Origin: Cyanobium sp. NIES-981
Lineage (GTDB): Bacteria; Cyanobacteriota; Cyanobacteriia; PCC-6307; Cyanobiaceae
Assembly: GCA_945877595.1 (NCBI GenBank)
Contig: CAMDVN010000013.1
Span: 1-49,713 of the forward strand
Reading direction: 5' to 3'
Length of the DNA: 49,713 nucleotides
This document shows, in pieces, positions 27,114 to 36,705 of the stretch. The notes under the pieces were generated by a model. It had not been told where the DNA came from and ran no database searches. It saw nothing but the letters and a program-made list of their open reading frames with translations. The position numbers and the translations under genes were made by a program. Every line of letters starts with the position of its first letter. The first letter of the stretch is position 1.

Positions 27114-27944
27114 TCAGAACTGGTCGGCTTCGGGGGTGATGCCCACCGTGTCGTCGGCGATGCCCTTGGTGATGAACTTGTTTTCGCTGGTGTCGGTCTG
27201 GTAGACGCAACGCACGATCGGTTTGTCTTTGATCGAGCCGATGTAGGCGAAGGTGTTCATGCGTTGCTTGCACTGGCGCATTTGCTCAGCGGTGATGGCC
27301 CCCTCCTTTTGAAGCACGCTCCAGTTTTCCCGACGAATCACACAGCCCGGCTTGAGGGCCGGTTGCGTCACGAAACTGGAGCTGGGGTTCATCGTGGTGT
27401 ACAGCTCAACGTCCATCACGAAGGCGCTTGCGCCCCATTGCCGGCAAAATTCGGGGTCTGGCACAGCCATATCGAGCTGCTGACTGCTGGCGATGTTGCC
27501 CTGGTTGCCCTGGGTGGTGCTGGAGATGCCGGTGCCGATGCCGATGCCCACCACCAGCACCCCCGCCAGCACGGCGATGGTGCCAACGTTGAATTGAAAC
27601 GGTCCCCCTGGGGGACCTTTTCCACCGGGACCACTCCCTCCTGTTCCACTCCCACCGAGGCCACCGCTGCTGGCACCACCACCGGTGCCGCCGCCTCCGG
27701 TGCCGCCGCCACGCCAGCCCCCCCCTCGATCAGGTGCACCCCGGCCAGTGCTGGGATCGCTGCGATCGGCTCCGGGCCGCCGCCGCCCTTCGTAGCCAGC
27801 CTCCTCGTAGGAGCTCTCCTCGTAGCGCGATTGGCCCCTGCGGGACTGCGGGTTGCGGGGATCGGCGTCGCGGGAGCCCGAGTTACGAGAGCCCGAGTCC
27901 CGCGAGTCTTCGTAGCGGCCCGGGGAGCTGCGGGAGCGGGTCAC
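27114..27944 (-). CDS. DUF3172 membrane-anchored protein
   Basis: A 276-residue protein: a disordered, Arg/Ser/Glu- and Gly-rich N-terminal half (first 110 residues, with repeated [17 protein letters not shown] and GGTGGGGTGGG), one membrane helix (about 117-137), then a conserved C-terminal domain with several cysteines ([43 protein letters not shown]). This matches DUF3172, found in cyanobacteria next to ndhM; no function is established. Start GTG 27942-27944 overlaps the ndhM stop (GTGA), so it is translated together with NdhM. Alternative later starts would remove only the low-complexity part. Confidence 0.88.
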   Translation of the reverse strand: MTRSRSSPGRYEDSRDSGSRNSGSRDADPRNPQSRRGQSRYEESSYEEAGYEGRRRPGADRSDPSTGRGAPDRGGGWRGGGTGGGGTGGGASSGGLGGSGTGGSGPGGKGPPGGPFQFNVGTIAVLAGVLVVGIGIGTGISSTTQGNQGNIASSQQLDMAVPDPEFCRQWGASAFVMDVELYTTMNPSSSFVTQPALKPGCVIRRENWSVLQKEGAITAEQMRQCKQRMNTFAYIGSIKDKPIVRCVYQTDTSENKFITKGIADDTVGITPEADQF

Positions 27945-28309
27945 AGGGTTTCGGGGGTACGGGGTAGGCCCATCGAATAATTGAGCACCCGGCAGTCTGG
28001 GTTGTAGCGAAGCGAGCCGGCCTGGAGTAGTTGGCGGATTAAGCCTTCCAGTTCAGAGCCGATGCGGCGCAGGTTGTAATCGCTGAGCTCGGCACCAGCC
28101 TGGGCATCGACCAGCTGCTGAAAGCGTTGCTGCACTGTTTCAAGCGCGGCTTGATCCCACAAAAACTCGTTGTCAGGATCGACATCCAGGGTCAGTTGGT
28201 TGGGGTCAAAGACCAGATCGCCTTGATCCACCCGCGCCGTAAACAGGCGGATGTGGCGGGTGGTGCACTTTTGAAAGGTGGCGCTCGTCTGGGTCTGGGA
28301 TTCGGCCAT
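27941..28309 (-). CDS. ndhM: NAD(P)H-quinone oxidoreductase subunit M
   Basis: Small NDH-1 subunit specific to oxygenic phototrophs, located on the peripheral arm where ferredoxin docks. The 122-residue product has the family opening [14 protein letters not shown] and the segment [25 protein letters not shown] and ends [21 protein letters not shown], all conserved. ATG 28309 follows a 148-bp gap shared with the divergent pds gene. The stop overlaps the DUF3172 start by 3 bp. Confidence 0.95.
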   Translation of the reverse strand: MAESQTQTSATFQKCTTRHIRLFTARVDQGDLVFDPNQLTLDVDPDNEFLWDQAALETVQQRFQQLVDAQAGAELSDYNLRRIGSELEGLIRQLLQAGSLRYNPDCRVLNYSMGLPRTPETL

Positions 28310-28448
28310 GGCAGGCAGCTGGGGCAGCCCGCTGGGGCGAGCTCAGGTTTCGACTCTAGGAACTGCCGGTGGCAGGGGGGCACTGGCAGGGCGGACTGGG
28401 TGGGGTCGCGGGAGTTTCAGGGCCGGCTTTAAGGTTGCCCTCGATTGA

Positions 28449-29893
<1,445 letters not shown>

Positions 29894-29894
<1 letters not shown>

Positions 29895-30826
29895 TGGTGG
29901 TCAAGGCCCCTGCCCCTGCGGCTGTTCGCCTGCCCAGTTTGGAGCAGGCCTATGAGGCTTGCCGGGCTGAAACGGCCCAGTGGGCCAAAACCTTTTACCT
30001 GGGCACCTTGCTGATGCCCGCGGCCAAGCGCCGGGCGATCTGGGCGATCTACGTGTGGTGCCGCCGCACCGACGAGCTGATGGACAGCGTTGAGGCCCAG
30101 GCACGGCCCGTGGCTGAGTTGGCCGAGCGGCTCGATGGCTGGGAGCAGCGCACTCGCGAGTTGTTTGATGGCCAAGTGCGCGATGGGTTGGACCGTGTGA
30201 TGGTCGACACCCTCGAGCGCTATCCCCAGTCGATCCAGCCCTATCTCGACATGATTGAGGGTCAGCGCATGGACTTGCAGCAGCATCGCTACGCGAATTT
30301 TGCTGAGTTGGAGCTCTACTGCTACCGCGTGGCGGGCACCGTGGGTTTGATGACCCAGGAGGTGATGGGGCTTGACCCGGCCTACACCACAGCCCCTTGG
30401 AGTGACAGGCCCGACACGTCCCAAGCGGCGGTGGCCCTCGGCATCGCCAACCAGCTCACCAACATCCTGCGGGATGTGGGGGAAGATCGCGGCCGCGGTC
30501 GTATTTACTTGCCCCTCGATGAGTTGCAGCGCTTTGGGGTCAGCGAAGCCCAGCTGATGGCTGGCACCGTGGATGACAACTGGCGCCGGTTCATGGCGTT
30601 TCAGCTGCAACGGGCCCGGGATTGGTTTGCACGCTCCGAGGCGGGGGTGCGTTGGCTGGCGCCCGACGCGCGTTGGCCGGTGTGGGCCTCGTTGCGCCTC
30701 TATCGGGGCATCCTTGATGTCATCGAGCACCATGGCTACGACGTCTTCAACAAGCGCGCCTACGTGCCCACGGCCGGCAAATTGCTCGATCTGCCGCTCT
30801 CTTTTGTGGTGGCCCAGATGCGCTAG
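29894..30826 (+). CDS. psy: phytoene synthase
   Basis: Joins two geranylgeranyl diphosphates to phytoene, committed step of carotenoid synthesis (also called crtB). The 310-residue product has both substrate-binding acidic regions: RRTDELMDS and ALGIANQLTNILRDVGEDRGRGRIYLP; the latter holds the DxxxD motif (DVGED). ATG 29894 overlaps the pds stop; an earlier in-frame start would lie in pds and encode unrelated residues. pds-psy as a two-gene operon is the common picocyanobacterial order. The stop overlaps the stop of the convergent hydrolase (CTAG). Confidence 0.97.
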
Positions 30827-31779
30827 GGCAGCCAATCCCTCAGGATTGGGTTCACCAGTTCGGGGGCCTCATCGTGGGGGCAATGCCCTACCCCTGGCAG
30901 CACTTGCAGCTCCTGGATGCAGTCAAATTGCTCGGCCCAGCGCCGGGCTTCAGCAGGGTTCTCCCAGGGATCCTGTTCGCCCCAGATCATCCGCACCGGC
31001 ACGGGCGATGGCCCTGCGCTGAGGTCGGTGAGGAGGTCGGGCCCCAGGTGGTCATTGAACAGGTTGACGAAACCGCGGAAGCTCTCGGCTGCCCCAGGAT
31101 CGGTGCTGGGGCGGTGCAGCAGTGCCACCAGGTCGTCGTCGATATGGGCGCCACTCGGATAGGCCTGCTTGAGCACCTGGCGAATGAAGCCGGGCTGGGC
31201 CAAAAGGCGAAACAACGGCCCCACAATCCAGCGCTGACGCACGAGCTGCTTCACCAATGGTCGACTGAGCTGCTCCCACGCCGGCAGCAGCTGGGCCCGT
31301 TTGTCGTCGAGGGTGCGTTGGGCACAATCGATCAGCACCACCTCGGCTGGCGCCAGTCCCTGGCGGCGCAGCAGCCGGGCAGCCGTGAGCACCACCAAAC
31401 CACCAATCGAATTGCCGATCAGCACCAGACGAGGGGGGGCTGCACCACCAGGGGAGCCCGCTGGATCAGCGAGCACCACGCTGGTGCAGAAGTCGGCGAC
31501 CTGCTGGCCCCAGAGGTCAAAGCAGTAGCGCACAGACCCGGCAGGCCCAACTTCCCCGTCCAGCCGAGAGGGCGGTTTGTCGCTGGCGCCAAAGCCAAGC
31601 AGGTCGAGGGCATGCACCCGGGCCTGATCGCTCAGGGCCGCCCAGGTGTACCGCCAATGGCCCACGCTGGCGCCAAAGCCATGCACCAAAACCACCCGAA
31701 CCGGAGCCTGAAGGGGACCTGATTGGGCAATATGGATGGCATGGCCTTGCCAGCGCCAGGTGCTGCCGCAGACCGGCAG
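30823..31779 (-). CDS. alpha/beta hydrolase, start uncertain
   Basis: Alpha/beta-fold hydrolase of unknown substrate. Visible are the oxyanion motif VLVHGFGASVGHW, the LDLLGFGASDKP loop, the nucleophile elbow GNSIGG (Ser), the acid in WGEQDPW and the catalytic His in VLPGVGHCPHDEAPE. Similar proteins in cyanobacteria resemble plant chlorophyll-metabolism hydrolases, but this is not decisive. No ATG, GTG or TTG lies between the RRM gene stop and the conserved part; the homologous region begins at about WRWQGH (31760). I placed the start at a CTG (31779); GTG 31908 or TTG 31905 (inside the RRM gene) and GTG 31695 (cutting into the fold) are the alternatives. Confidence 0.8.
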   Translation of the reverse strand: MPVCGSTWRWQGHAIHIAQSGPLQAPVRVVLVHGFGASVGHWRYTWAALSDQARVHALDLLGFGASDKPPSRLDGEVGPAGSVRYCFDLWGQQVADFCTSVVLADPAGSPGGAAPPRLVLIGNSIGGLVVLTAARLLRRQGLAPAEVVLIDCAQRTLDDKRAQLLPAWEQLSRPLVKQLVRQRWIVGPLFRLLAQPGFIRQVLKQAYPSGAHIDDDLVALLHRPSTDPGAAESFRGFVNLFNDHLGPDLLTDLSAGPSPVPVRMIWGEQDPWENPAEARRWAEQFDCIQELQVLPGVGHCPHDEAPELVNPILRDWLP

Positions 31780-31819
31780 AGGCTGGGTTGGAGGCTGGGT
31801 TGAATGATGGGGCCCGGAA

Positions 31820-32257
31820 TCAGACAGGTGCTTTCTGGTTGGCGAGCAGGTTCTTGAGCTTCGAGAGTTCGCCGGCCCAGCGGGGGTCGGGGGCTTCGCT
31901 GTCAACACTGTCGGAATGCACGACTTTGTTGACGGCCTTGCGGGCCACGGCCGGGCCGCCGCTGGCGCCGGTGCTGCCCCGGCGCTCGCTGGGGCCACCG
32001 CTGCGGGCGTCGCGACGCTCGGAAATTTCAATGCGCAGGGTGTTGCCGCCGAAATCTTTGCCGTTCAGCTGTTCGATCACTGTCTCCGCCATTTTCTGGT
32101 CGTCGACATTGGCGAAACCAAAGCCCCTGCAGGCGCCGGTGTCGCGGTCGTTGACAGCCTTAAAACGCACGCCTTCGCCAACAGCCGTGAACAGCGCTTC
32201 GAGCTCTTGGGCATCAAAGGCAGACGGCAAGTTGCCGACATAGAGACGAACGCTCAT
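31820..32257 (-). CDS. RRM-domain RNA-binding protein
   Basis: A 145-residue protein with one RNA recognition motif at residues 1-80: RNP2 LYVGNL (5-10) and RNP1 RGFGFANV (44-51), both with the aromatic residues needed to stack on RNA. Cyanobacterial Rbp proteins of this type bind mRNA and respond to cold. Instead of the usual short Gly-rich tail this one ends with a Gly/Ser/Arg stretch, then a different tail (KAVNKVVHSDSVDSEAPDPRWAGELSKLKNLLANQ) with an amphipathic helix at the end. ATG 32257; upstream of it 69 bp to cca. No cold-box or other leader structure could be confirmed. Confidence 0.9.
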   Translation of the reverse strand: MSVRLYVGNLPSAFDAQELEALFTAVGEGVRFKAVNDRDTGACRGFGFANVDDQKMAETVIEQLNGKDFGGNTLRIEISERRDARSGGPSERRGSTGASGGPAVARKAVNKVVHSDSVDSEAPDPRWAGELSKLKNLLANQKAPV

Positions 32258-32326
32258 GGGAAGGAGGGAGAGAAAAGATGGAAAACGGCTTGGGCGGGCT
32301 TGCTGATGCGCCTTTGCAGAACAAAG

Positions 32327-33595
32327 TTAATCACGCCGACGTGCCAGCCAAGCCCTGGCGATGGGCACGATCACAGCCGCCTCGGCATCCCTGGCCAGCC
32401 TCCCAAAGGCCCGTTCCTGGCTGAGGTGGGTGAGCAGCGCGCCGAGCTCTCGACCGGGCGGGATGGTCAGCATGGTCTGCAGTTGGTGACCATCGAGCGG
32501 TGGCTTCGGATGGCAGAGCGGATCGCCAGGATCCCGCCAGCGCCCCAGCAGCTCGGGCTCTGCTGCGCCGGGGCCAGCCAGCAGCAGCAGGGCTGGCAGG
32601 TCGGCTTCGAGCTTGTTGTGGAGAGCAAAGCGCTCATCGTCGGGGAGGGTGACCAGGGGGCGGCCCGCCAGGCTGTTGAAACCATCGCGCAGCAGTTGGC
32701 AGCGCTTTTGCAGCAGGCGGCTGCTGCGCAGTCGTCCAAGCCCGGCCCCATCGACCACGCAGCTCAGCCGCGCCAGGGGCAGGGCCCAGGCCCATTCGGG
32801 ATCCTGGAGGCCGCAAGCCAGGGCCCAGGTCGGGGTGAGCCGCTGCAGCTGGGGCATCAGCGCGGGGGCGCTGCCCCGCCAGGGCTCCAGCAGGTTGGCG
32901 GTGAGCACGGCGGTCAGTCCTGCGGCACCACCGGGGGCCTGGGCCAGTTTTTCGAGCTCGGCCAGCACCCGCTCCCCCGCCACGCTGGCCATGGCCCGGT
33001 GGTGGCGCTCAATCCAGGCCTGGCTCTGGGCCTCGAGGGTGAAGCTCAGCTCGGCGGCCAGCCGCAGCCCCCGCAGCAGCCGCAGGGGGTCGTCCAGGAG
33101 GTTGGCTTCGGCCACGGCGACCAGTTCGCGCCGCTGCAGGGCCGCGAGGCCCCCCGTGGGGTCAAGCAGGCCCGCCCCAGGGGCCAAAGGCAGGGCGATC
33201 GCATTGATGCTGTAGTCGCGACGACGCAGGTCGGTTTCGAGGTTGGGGCCTTCCTGGGCGGCCAGGTCGATGGTCCAGCCCTGGAGCACCAGTCGGGCGA
33301 TGTCACGCGGTTCGTCGAGCACCACGGCGCTGCCCCCCAGCCGCCTGGCGAGTTGTTGGGCGAGGTCAATGGCTCCACGGGGCACCACCAAATCGAGATC
33401 GGGGGTTTCGGCCAGGCAGCCCAGCAGACCGTCACGCACGGCGCCCCCTACCAGGGCCGCCTCCGTCGGCAGGGCCTCCAGGGGCAGCGGCCAGCGCTGG
33501 GGAGCCAGCCGCTGCCACAGGGCCGCTGCGCTCGACAGCACCGGCCCTTCGCCAGTCACAATGGGCACCTGGCGTGGCTGCGGCCGCATGTGCAT
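32327..33595 (-). CDS. cca: tRNA nucleotidyltransferase / poly(A) polymerase family
   Basis: Adds CCA, or part of it, to tRNA 3' ends; class II nucleotidyltransferase. The 422-residue product has ALVGGAVRDGLLG (nucleotide-binding GG), TPDLDLVV with the two metal-binding Asp, RRRDYSINAIALPL (base selection), LLDPTGGLAALQRRELVAV and LLDDPLRLLRGLRLAAEL. Some cyanobacteria divide the job between CC- and A-adding enzymes, which cannot be decided from sequence alone. I give ATG 33595; two in-frame codons later another ATG (33589), and GTG codons at about 33574 and 33565, are possible. The start overlaps that of divergent ycf34. Confidence 0.9.
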   Translation of the reverse strand: MHMRPQPRQVPIVTGEGPVLSSAAALWQRLAPQRWPLPLEALPTEAALVGGAVRDGLLGCLAETPDLDLVVPRGAIDLAQQLARRLGGSAVVLDEPRDIARLVLQGWTIDLAAQEGPNLETDLRRRDYSINAIALPLAPGAGLLDPTGGLAALQRRELVAVAEANLLDDPLRLLRGLRLAAELSFTLEAQSQAWIERHHRAMASVAGERVLAELEKLAQAPGGAAGLTAVLTANLLEPWRGSAPALMPQLQRLTPTWALACGLQDPEWAWALPLARLSCVVDGAGLGRLRSSRLLQKRCQLLRDGFNSLAGRPLVTLPDDERFALHNKLEADLPALLLLAGPGAAEPELLGRWRDPGDPLCHPKPPLDGHQLQTMLTIPPGRELGALLTHLSQERAFGRLARDAEAAVIVPIARAWLARRRD

Positions 33596-33839
33596 CTGTG
33601 TGGACTGCCACTGGGTCGAGATCTGCCAGGCCTACCACGCAGTGGAGCGTCAGCACGGCGTGCCCCATCTCACGGCCACACCCACGCTGATGCCCGACCA
33701 GCCCCGCATCCACGTGCAAGTCCTTGATCTGCCGGGCGGCGTCGTTGGGGTTGAGTGGGATGTGCGCACCTGTGACAGCTTTGTGGCTGACCCCGGCCGC
33801 TGGCAACGGCTCAGGCCCGATCAACGGGTGCCCACATGA
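33588..33839 (+). CDS. ycf34: Ycf34 family protein
   Basis: A short protein of 83 residues conserved in cyanobacteria and algal plastids. The start MCICVDCHWVEICQAYHAVERQHGVPHL matches the family closely, including the cysteines C2, C4, C7 and C13 that in Synechocystis are linked to an iron-sulfur cluster. The overall role is unclear; loss affects pigment level in Synechocystis, to my knowledge. ATG 33588 is dictated by the conserved start. Its first codons overlap those of the divergent cca gene by 8 bp, and its stop overlaps the tsaB ATG (ATGA). Confidence 0.93.
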   Translation: MCICVDCHWVEICQAYHAVERQHGVPHLTATPTLMPDQPRIHVQVLDLPGGVVGVEWDVRTCDSFVADPGRWQRLRPDQRVPT

Positions 33840-34441
33840 GCTGGTTGCTGGCCCTGCACAGTTCGAGTGTGGTGCTGGGAGTGGGCCTGCAACGGCTCGA
33901 CGACCCCCAGTCGCCCATCTGGCGCGAGTTTGATCTGGGCCGCAGCCTTTCGAATCAGTTGTTCGACTGTGTGGAGCAGGTGTTGCCCGCCGGCCACTGG
34001 TCAGACCTGGCCCGCCTCGCCGTGGCCACGGGTCCGGGGGGCTTCACCGGCACCCGACTCACGGTGGTGATGGCCCGCACCCTGGCCCAGCAGCTAGCGC
34101 TGCCCCTGGATGGGGTGAGCAGTTTTTTGCTGGTGGCCCGCCGCCTCGAGCTGCAGCAGCCCACCTGGCTTCTGCAGGAGCTGCCGCGCCGTGGGGTGGT
34201 GGCGGGGCTCTATGCCCCGCAGCCCGACCTGCCCGGCGGGATGGCCCAATTGGAATCCCCGCGCCTGTTTCGCGATCCGGCGGAGATTCCAGCTGGCCCT
34301 CGCTGTCCGGCTGCGGTGCAGCTCCCCGACGACGTGGAGCAGTTGTTGGCGATCAGTGGGGCCCGCCACCGCTCGCCTACCCCCGGAGCCCCCTGGCAGT
34401 TGGTGTTGCCCATCTATCCCACCAGCCCGGTGGACGGCTGA
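33836..34441 (+). CDS. tsaB: tRNA N6-threonylcarbamoyladenosine protein TsaB
   Basis: TsaB works with TsaD and TsaE to attach threonylcarbamoyl to A37 of ANN-decoding tRNAs. The 201-residue product begins LLALHSSSVVLGVGL (ASKHA ATPase-like fold) and has LAVATGPGGFTGTRLTVVMARTLAQQLALPLDGVSSFLL, the family signature. The C-terminal part after residue 120 is shorter and less conserved than in E. coli. ATG 33836 overlaps the ycf34 stop; the stop overlaps the next ATG (TGATG at 34441). A tRNA-processing gene next to cca fits its context. Confidence 0.92.
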   Translation: MSWLLALHSSSVVLGVGLQRLDDPQSPIWREFDLGRSLSNQLFDCVEQVLPAGHWSDLARLAVATGPGGFTGTRLTVVMARTLAQQLALPLDGVSSFLLVARRLELQQPTWLLQELPRRGVVAGLYAPQPDLPGGMAQLESPRLFRDPAEIPAGPRCPAAVQLPDDVEQLLAISGARHRSPTPGAPWQLVLPIYPTSPVDG

Positions 34442-35082
34442 TGCCAGGGCCCCGCTCCCGCCCGAAATCGACGCCTGGCCAGCCGGCCCGGCGCCGCCCG
34501 GCTCGCCACCCGCTCCGGCGTTGGGTTTTGGTGATGGCTGGGGCGAGCTTGCTCTGGCTTTCACGAGGCTGGTTGTGGCCCCAGCCACCGCCGCCCCAGA
34601 TGATTTTGGTGCTCGGCGGCGACGTCGCCCGGGAGGAGGTCGCCGCCCAGCTGGCCCAGCAGCGGGGTCTGCCGGTGGTGGTGAGCGGCGGCAGCAACCC
34701 CGAATACGCCGACTGGCTGTTTCGCCAGCGCCAGGGCCTGCCCCCCGATCAGGTTCAGCTGGATTACCGAGCCCGCGACACGGTCTCCAATTTCACCTCC
34801 TTGGTCGACGATCTCAAGCGGGCGCGGATCCGCCATGCCCTGCTGGTCACCAGCAGCGACCACATGGAGCGGGCCCTGTTGGTGGGCCGCATCGTGGCGG
34901 GCAGTCGCGGCATCCACCTCACGCCGGTGCCGGTGTCGTGTGGGGGGCGTTGCCGCCTCGAAGGTCGCCGTAAACTCTGGCGCGATGGGCTCCGCTCAGC
35001 CCTGTGGGTGCTGAGCGGACAAGACCTCAGGAGCTGGCTGGCAGGGCCGGACGCACCAGGCCCTGATCGAGTAGCGCGTTGA
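34441..35082 (+). CDS. YdcF/DUF218 family protein
   Basis: A 213-residue protein: Arg/Pro-rich N-terminus, one hydrophobic anchor (about 27-45: RWVLVMAGASLLWLSRGWLW), then the DUF218 domain with MILVLGGDVAREEVAAQLAQ, VVVSGGSNPEYADWLF, DYRARDTVSNFTSLVDDLKR and HALLVTSSDHMERALLVGR. DUF218 proteins (YdcF, SanA) occur near cell-envelope functions; the reaction is unknown. ATG 34441 overlaps the tsaB stop. Its last 19 codons overlap the convergent plsC gene by 56 bp. Confidence 0.9.
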   Translation: MPGPRSRPKSTPGQPARRRPARHPLRRWVLVMAGASLLWLSRGWLWPQPPPPQMILVLGGDVAREEVAAQLAQQRGLPVVVSGGSNPEYADWLFRQRQGLPPDQVQLDYRARDTVSNFTSLVDDLKRARIRHALLVTSSDHMERALLVGRIVAGSRGIHLTPVPVSCGGRCRLEGRRKLWRDGLRSALWVLSGQDLRSWLAGPDAPGPDRVAR

Positions 35083-35764
35083 TCTGGTCTTGACAGGCCC
35101 GGGTGGTGGCCTCGAGGTCGGGCCGGCGCCGGCTGGCCGGAGGCGGGATCGGGGTGCCGATGCGGATGTGAATCGGCACCAGCCGCGAGCGATGGCCGCC
35201 GGGCCCCAGGGCCAGGTGGCTGTTGATGATCGCCACCGGGAGTAGGGGTACGCCGGCCCTGGCGGCCAGCAGCGCAGCCCCGGCCTGGGGGTTGTTCACC
35301 CGGCCATTGCTCTGGCGGGTGCCGTCGATGAACACCCCCGTGGCCCAGCCCTGCAGTAGGCGGTCGGTGGCGGTGCGGATCGCCTCACGATCGCTGGCGC
35401 CCCGGGCTACCGGGTAGGCCCCACAGGCCCGGATGATCGGCCCCAGGATCGGCACCCGAAACAGCTCGGCCTTGGCCATGAAGGCCACCGGGCGGCCCAG
35501 GGCATGGCCGAGCAGCGGCGGATCCAGATGGGAGCCGTGGTTGGCTACCACCACCAGGGCTCCCTCGTGGGGCACGTTGGTGTTGCCGGCGGTGCGGCCG
35601 CGGTAGAGCAGGCGGTAGATGGGAAAGACCAGCAAGTAGCTGATCAGCCGGTAGGTGAGGCTCGGGCGGGGCGTGCGAATCAGGGCGGGTGGCTCGGGCG
35701 GTCTACGCCGCCGTTGCCAGGCCCTGCGGATGGCGCTCCCGGTCCTACCCGATGGATCCTTCAT
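35027..35764 (-). CDS. plsC: 1-acyl-sn-glycerol-3-phosphate acyltransferase
   Basis: Adds the second acyl chain in phosphatidic acid synthesis, at the membrane. The 245-residue product has the acyltransferase block I, NHGSHLDP (HX4D), block II region PVAFMAKAELFRVPILGPIIRACGAYPVARG, block III VFIDGTRQ(S)N-type (here FIDGTRQSN, normally FPEGTRS) and block IV VPLLPVAI. The FIDGTR wording is the cyanobacterial form. ATG 35764 overlaps the fabD stop (TGATG). Last gene of a rpaB-plsX-fabH-fabD-plsC run. Its 3' end overlaps the DUF218 gene. Confidence 0.94.
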   Translation of the reverse strand: MKDPSGRTGSAIRRAWQRRRRPPEPPALIRTPRPSLTYRLISYLLVFPIYRLLYRGRTAGNTNVPHEGALVVVANHGSHLDPPLLGHALGRPVAFMAKAELFRVPILGPIIRACGAYPVARGASDREAIRTATDRLLQGWATGVFIDGTRQSNGRVNNPQAGAALLAARAGVPLLPVAIINSHLALGPGGHRSRLVPIHIRIGTPIPPPASRRRPDLEATTRACQDQINALLDQGLVRPALPASS

Positions 35765-36675
35765 CAGGACTCCATCCCCAGGCCAACCAATCCCAGATCA
35801 GCGGCTGTGGCGATCTGGGCGGGGGTGACGCCGGAGCAGCTGCGCTTGATCAGCCCGCTGAGCACATTGCCGGGGCCGATCTCGACGCTCGTCTGGATGT
35901 CTTCGCTCACCAGGCGCGCCATGATTTCGCGCCAGCGCACGCCGGTGGTCATCTGGCTGCGCAGGCGCTGCTTGAGGACCTGGCCCTTGGTCTCGGGGCT
36001 GGGGTCGGTGTTGCTGAGCACGGGAATGGCCGCATCGGCAAAGGGCACCGACTCCAGTTCGGCGGCAAAGGCCTCGGCTGCCTGGGCCATGAAGGGGGAG
36101 TGGAAGGCGCCGCTCACGGCCAGGGGGATTGCCCGCTTGCAGGTGAGCTGGCTACTCACGCTGGCCACGGCCTCGGGGCTGCCGGAGAGCACCACCTGGG
36201 CCTCGCTGTTGTCATTGGCGATGACCACGCCCTCGGTGGCGGCCACCAACGCGTCGAGCTGGTTGCGCTCAAAGCCCATGACTGCGGTCATGGCGCCGCC
36301 GCCAGCGGCGGCCATCAGCTCGCTGCGCACCTTCATCAGCCGCAGCCCGGTGGCCACGTCAAACACGCCGGCGGCGTAGAGGGCCACCAGCTCGCCGAGG
36401 CTGTGGCCCGCCACCAGCTGGGCGGTGCGGCCCTGGGCCTTGAGCCCATCGACCAGCAAGCTCTCAATCACAAACAGGGCGGGCTGGGTGTTGCGGGTGT
36501 CGCCCAGATCGTTGGGTTCGGCGCTGGCATCGCCAGCGCAGATCGCCAGCAGGTCGCGGCCGAGCAGGTCCGAGGCGGCGGCAAAGCGGTCGTGGGCACC
36601 GGGAAGCTCCAGTACGCCAGCTGCCATGCCCAGCTTCTGAGATCCCTGGCCAGGAAACACCCAGGCAATGCCCAT
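35764..36675 (-). CDS. fabD: malonyl-CoA:ACP transacylase
   Basis: Moves malonyl from CoA to acyl carrier protein for fatty acid elongation. The 303-residue product has the opening WVFPGQGSQKLGM, the catalytic Ser92 in GHSLGE, the Arg in RSELM, and the His in GAFHSPFM (about residue 200). ATG 36675 is preferred over the GTG one codon earlier. It follows fabH by about 30 bp and couples to plsC. Lies in the expected position of a fab/pls operon. Confidence 0.97.
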   Translation of the reverse strand: MGIAWVFPGQGSQKLGMAAGVLELPGAHDRFAAASDLLGRDLLAICAGDASAEPNDLGDTRNTQPALFVIESLLVDGLKAQGRTAQLVAGHSLGELVALYAAGVFDVATGLRLMKVRSELMAAAGGGAMTAVMGFERNQLDALVAATEGVVIANDNSEAQVVLSGSPEAVASVSSQLTCKRAIPLAVSGAFHSPFMAQAAEAFAAELESVPFADAAIPVLSNTDPSPETKGQVLKQRLRSQMTTGVRWREIMARLVSEDIQTSVEIGPGNVLSGLIKRSCSGVTPAQIATAADLGLVGLGMES

Positions 36676-36705
36676 CACGTCACCGCTGTAGTCGGTGGCA
36701 GGAGA

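Noticed and set aside
31916-33727. 603-residue open frame on the plus strand opposite cca
   Set aside because: Composition is Gln/Gly/Arg-rich, as expected of the strand opposite a GC-rich gene; cca has all its motifs on the minus strand.
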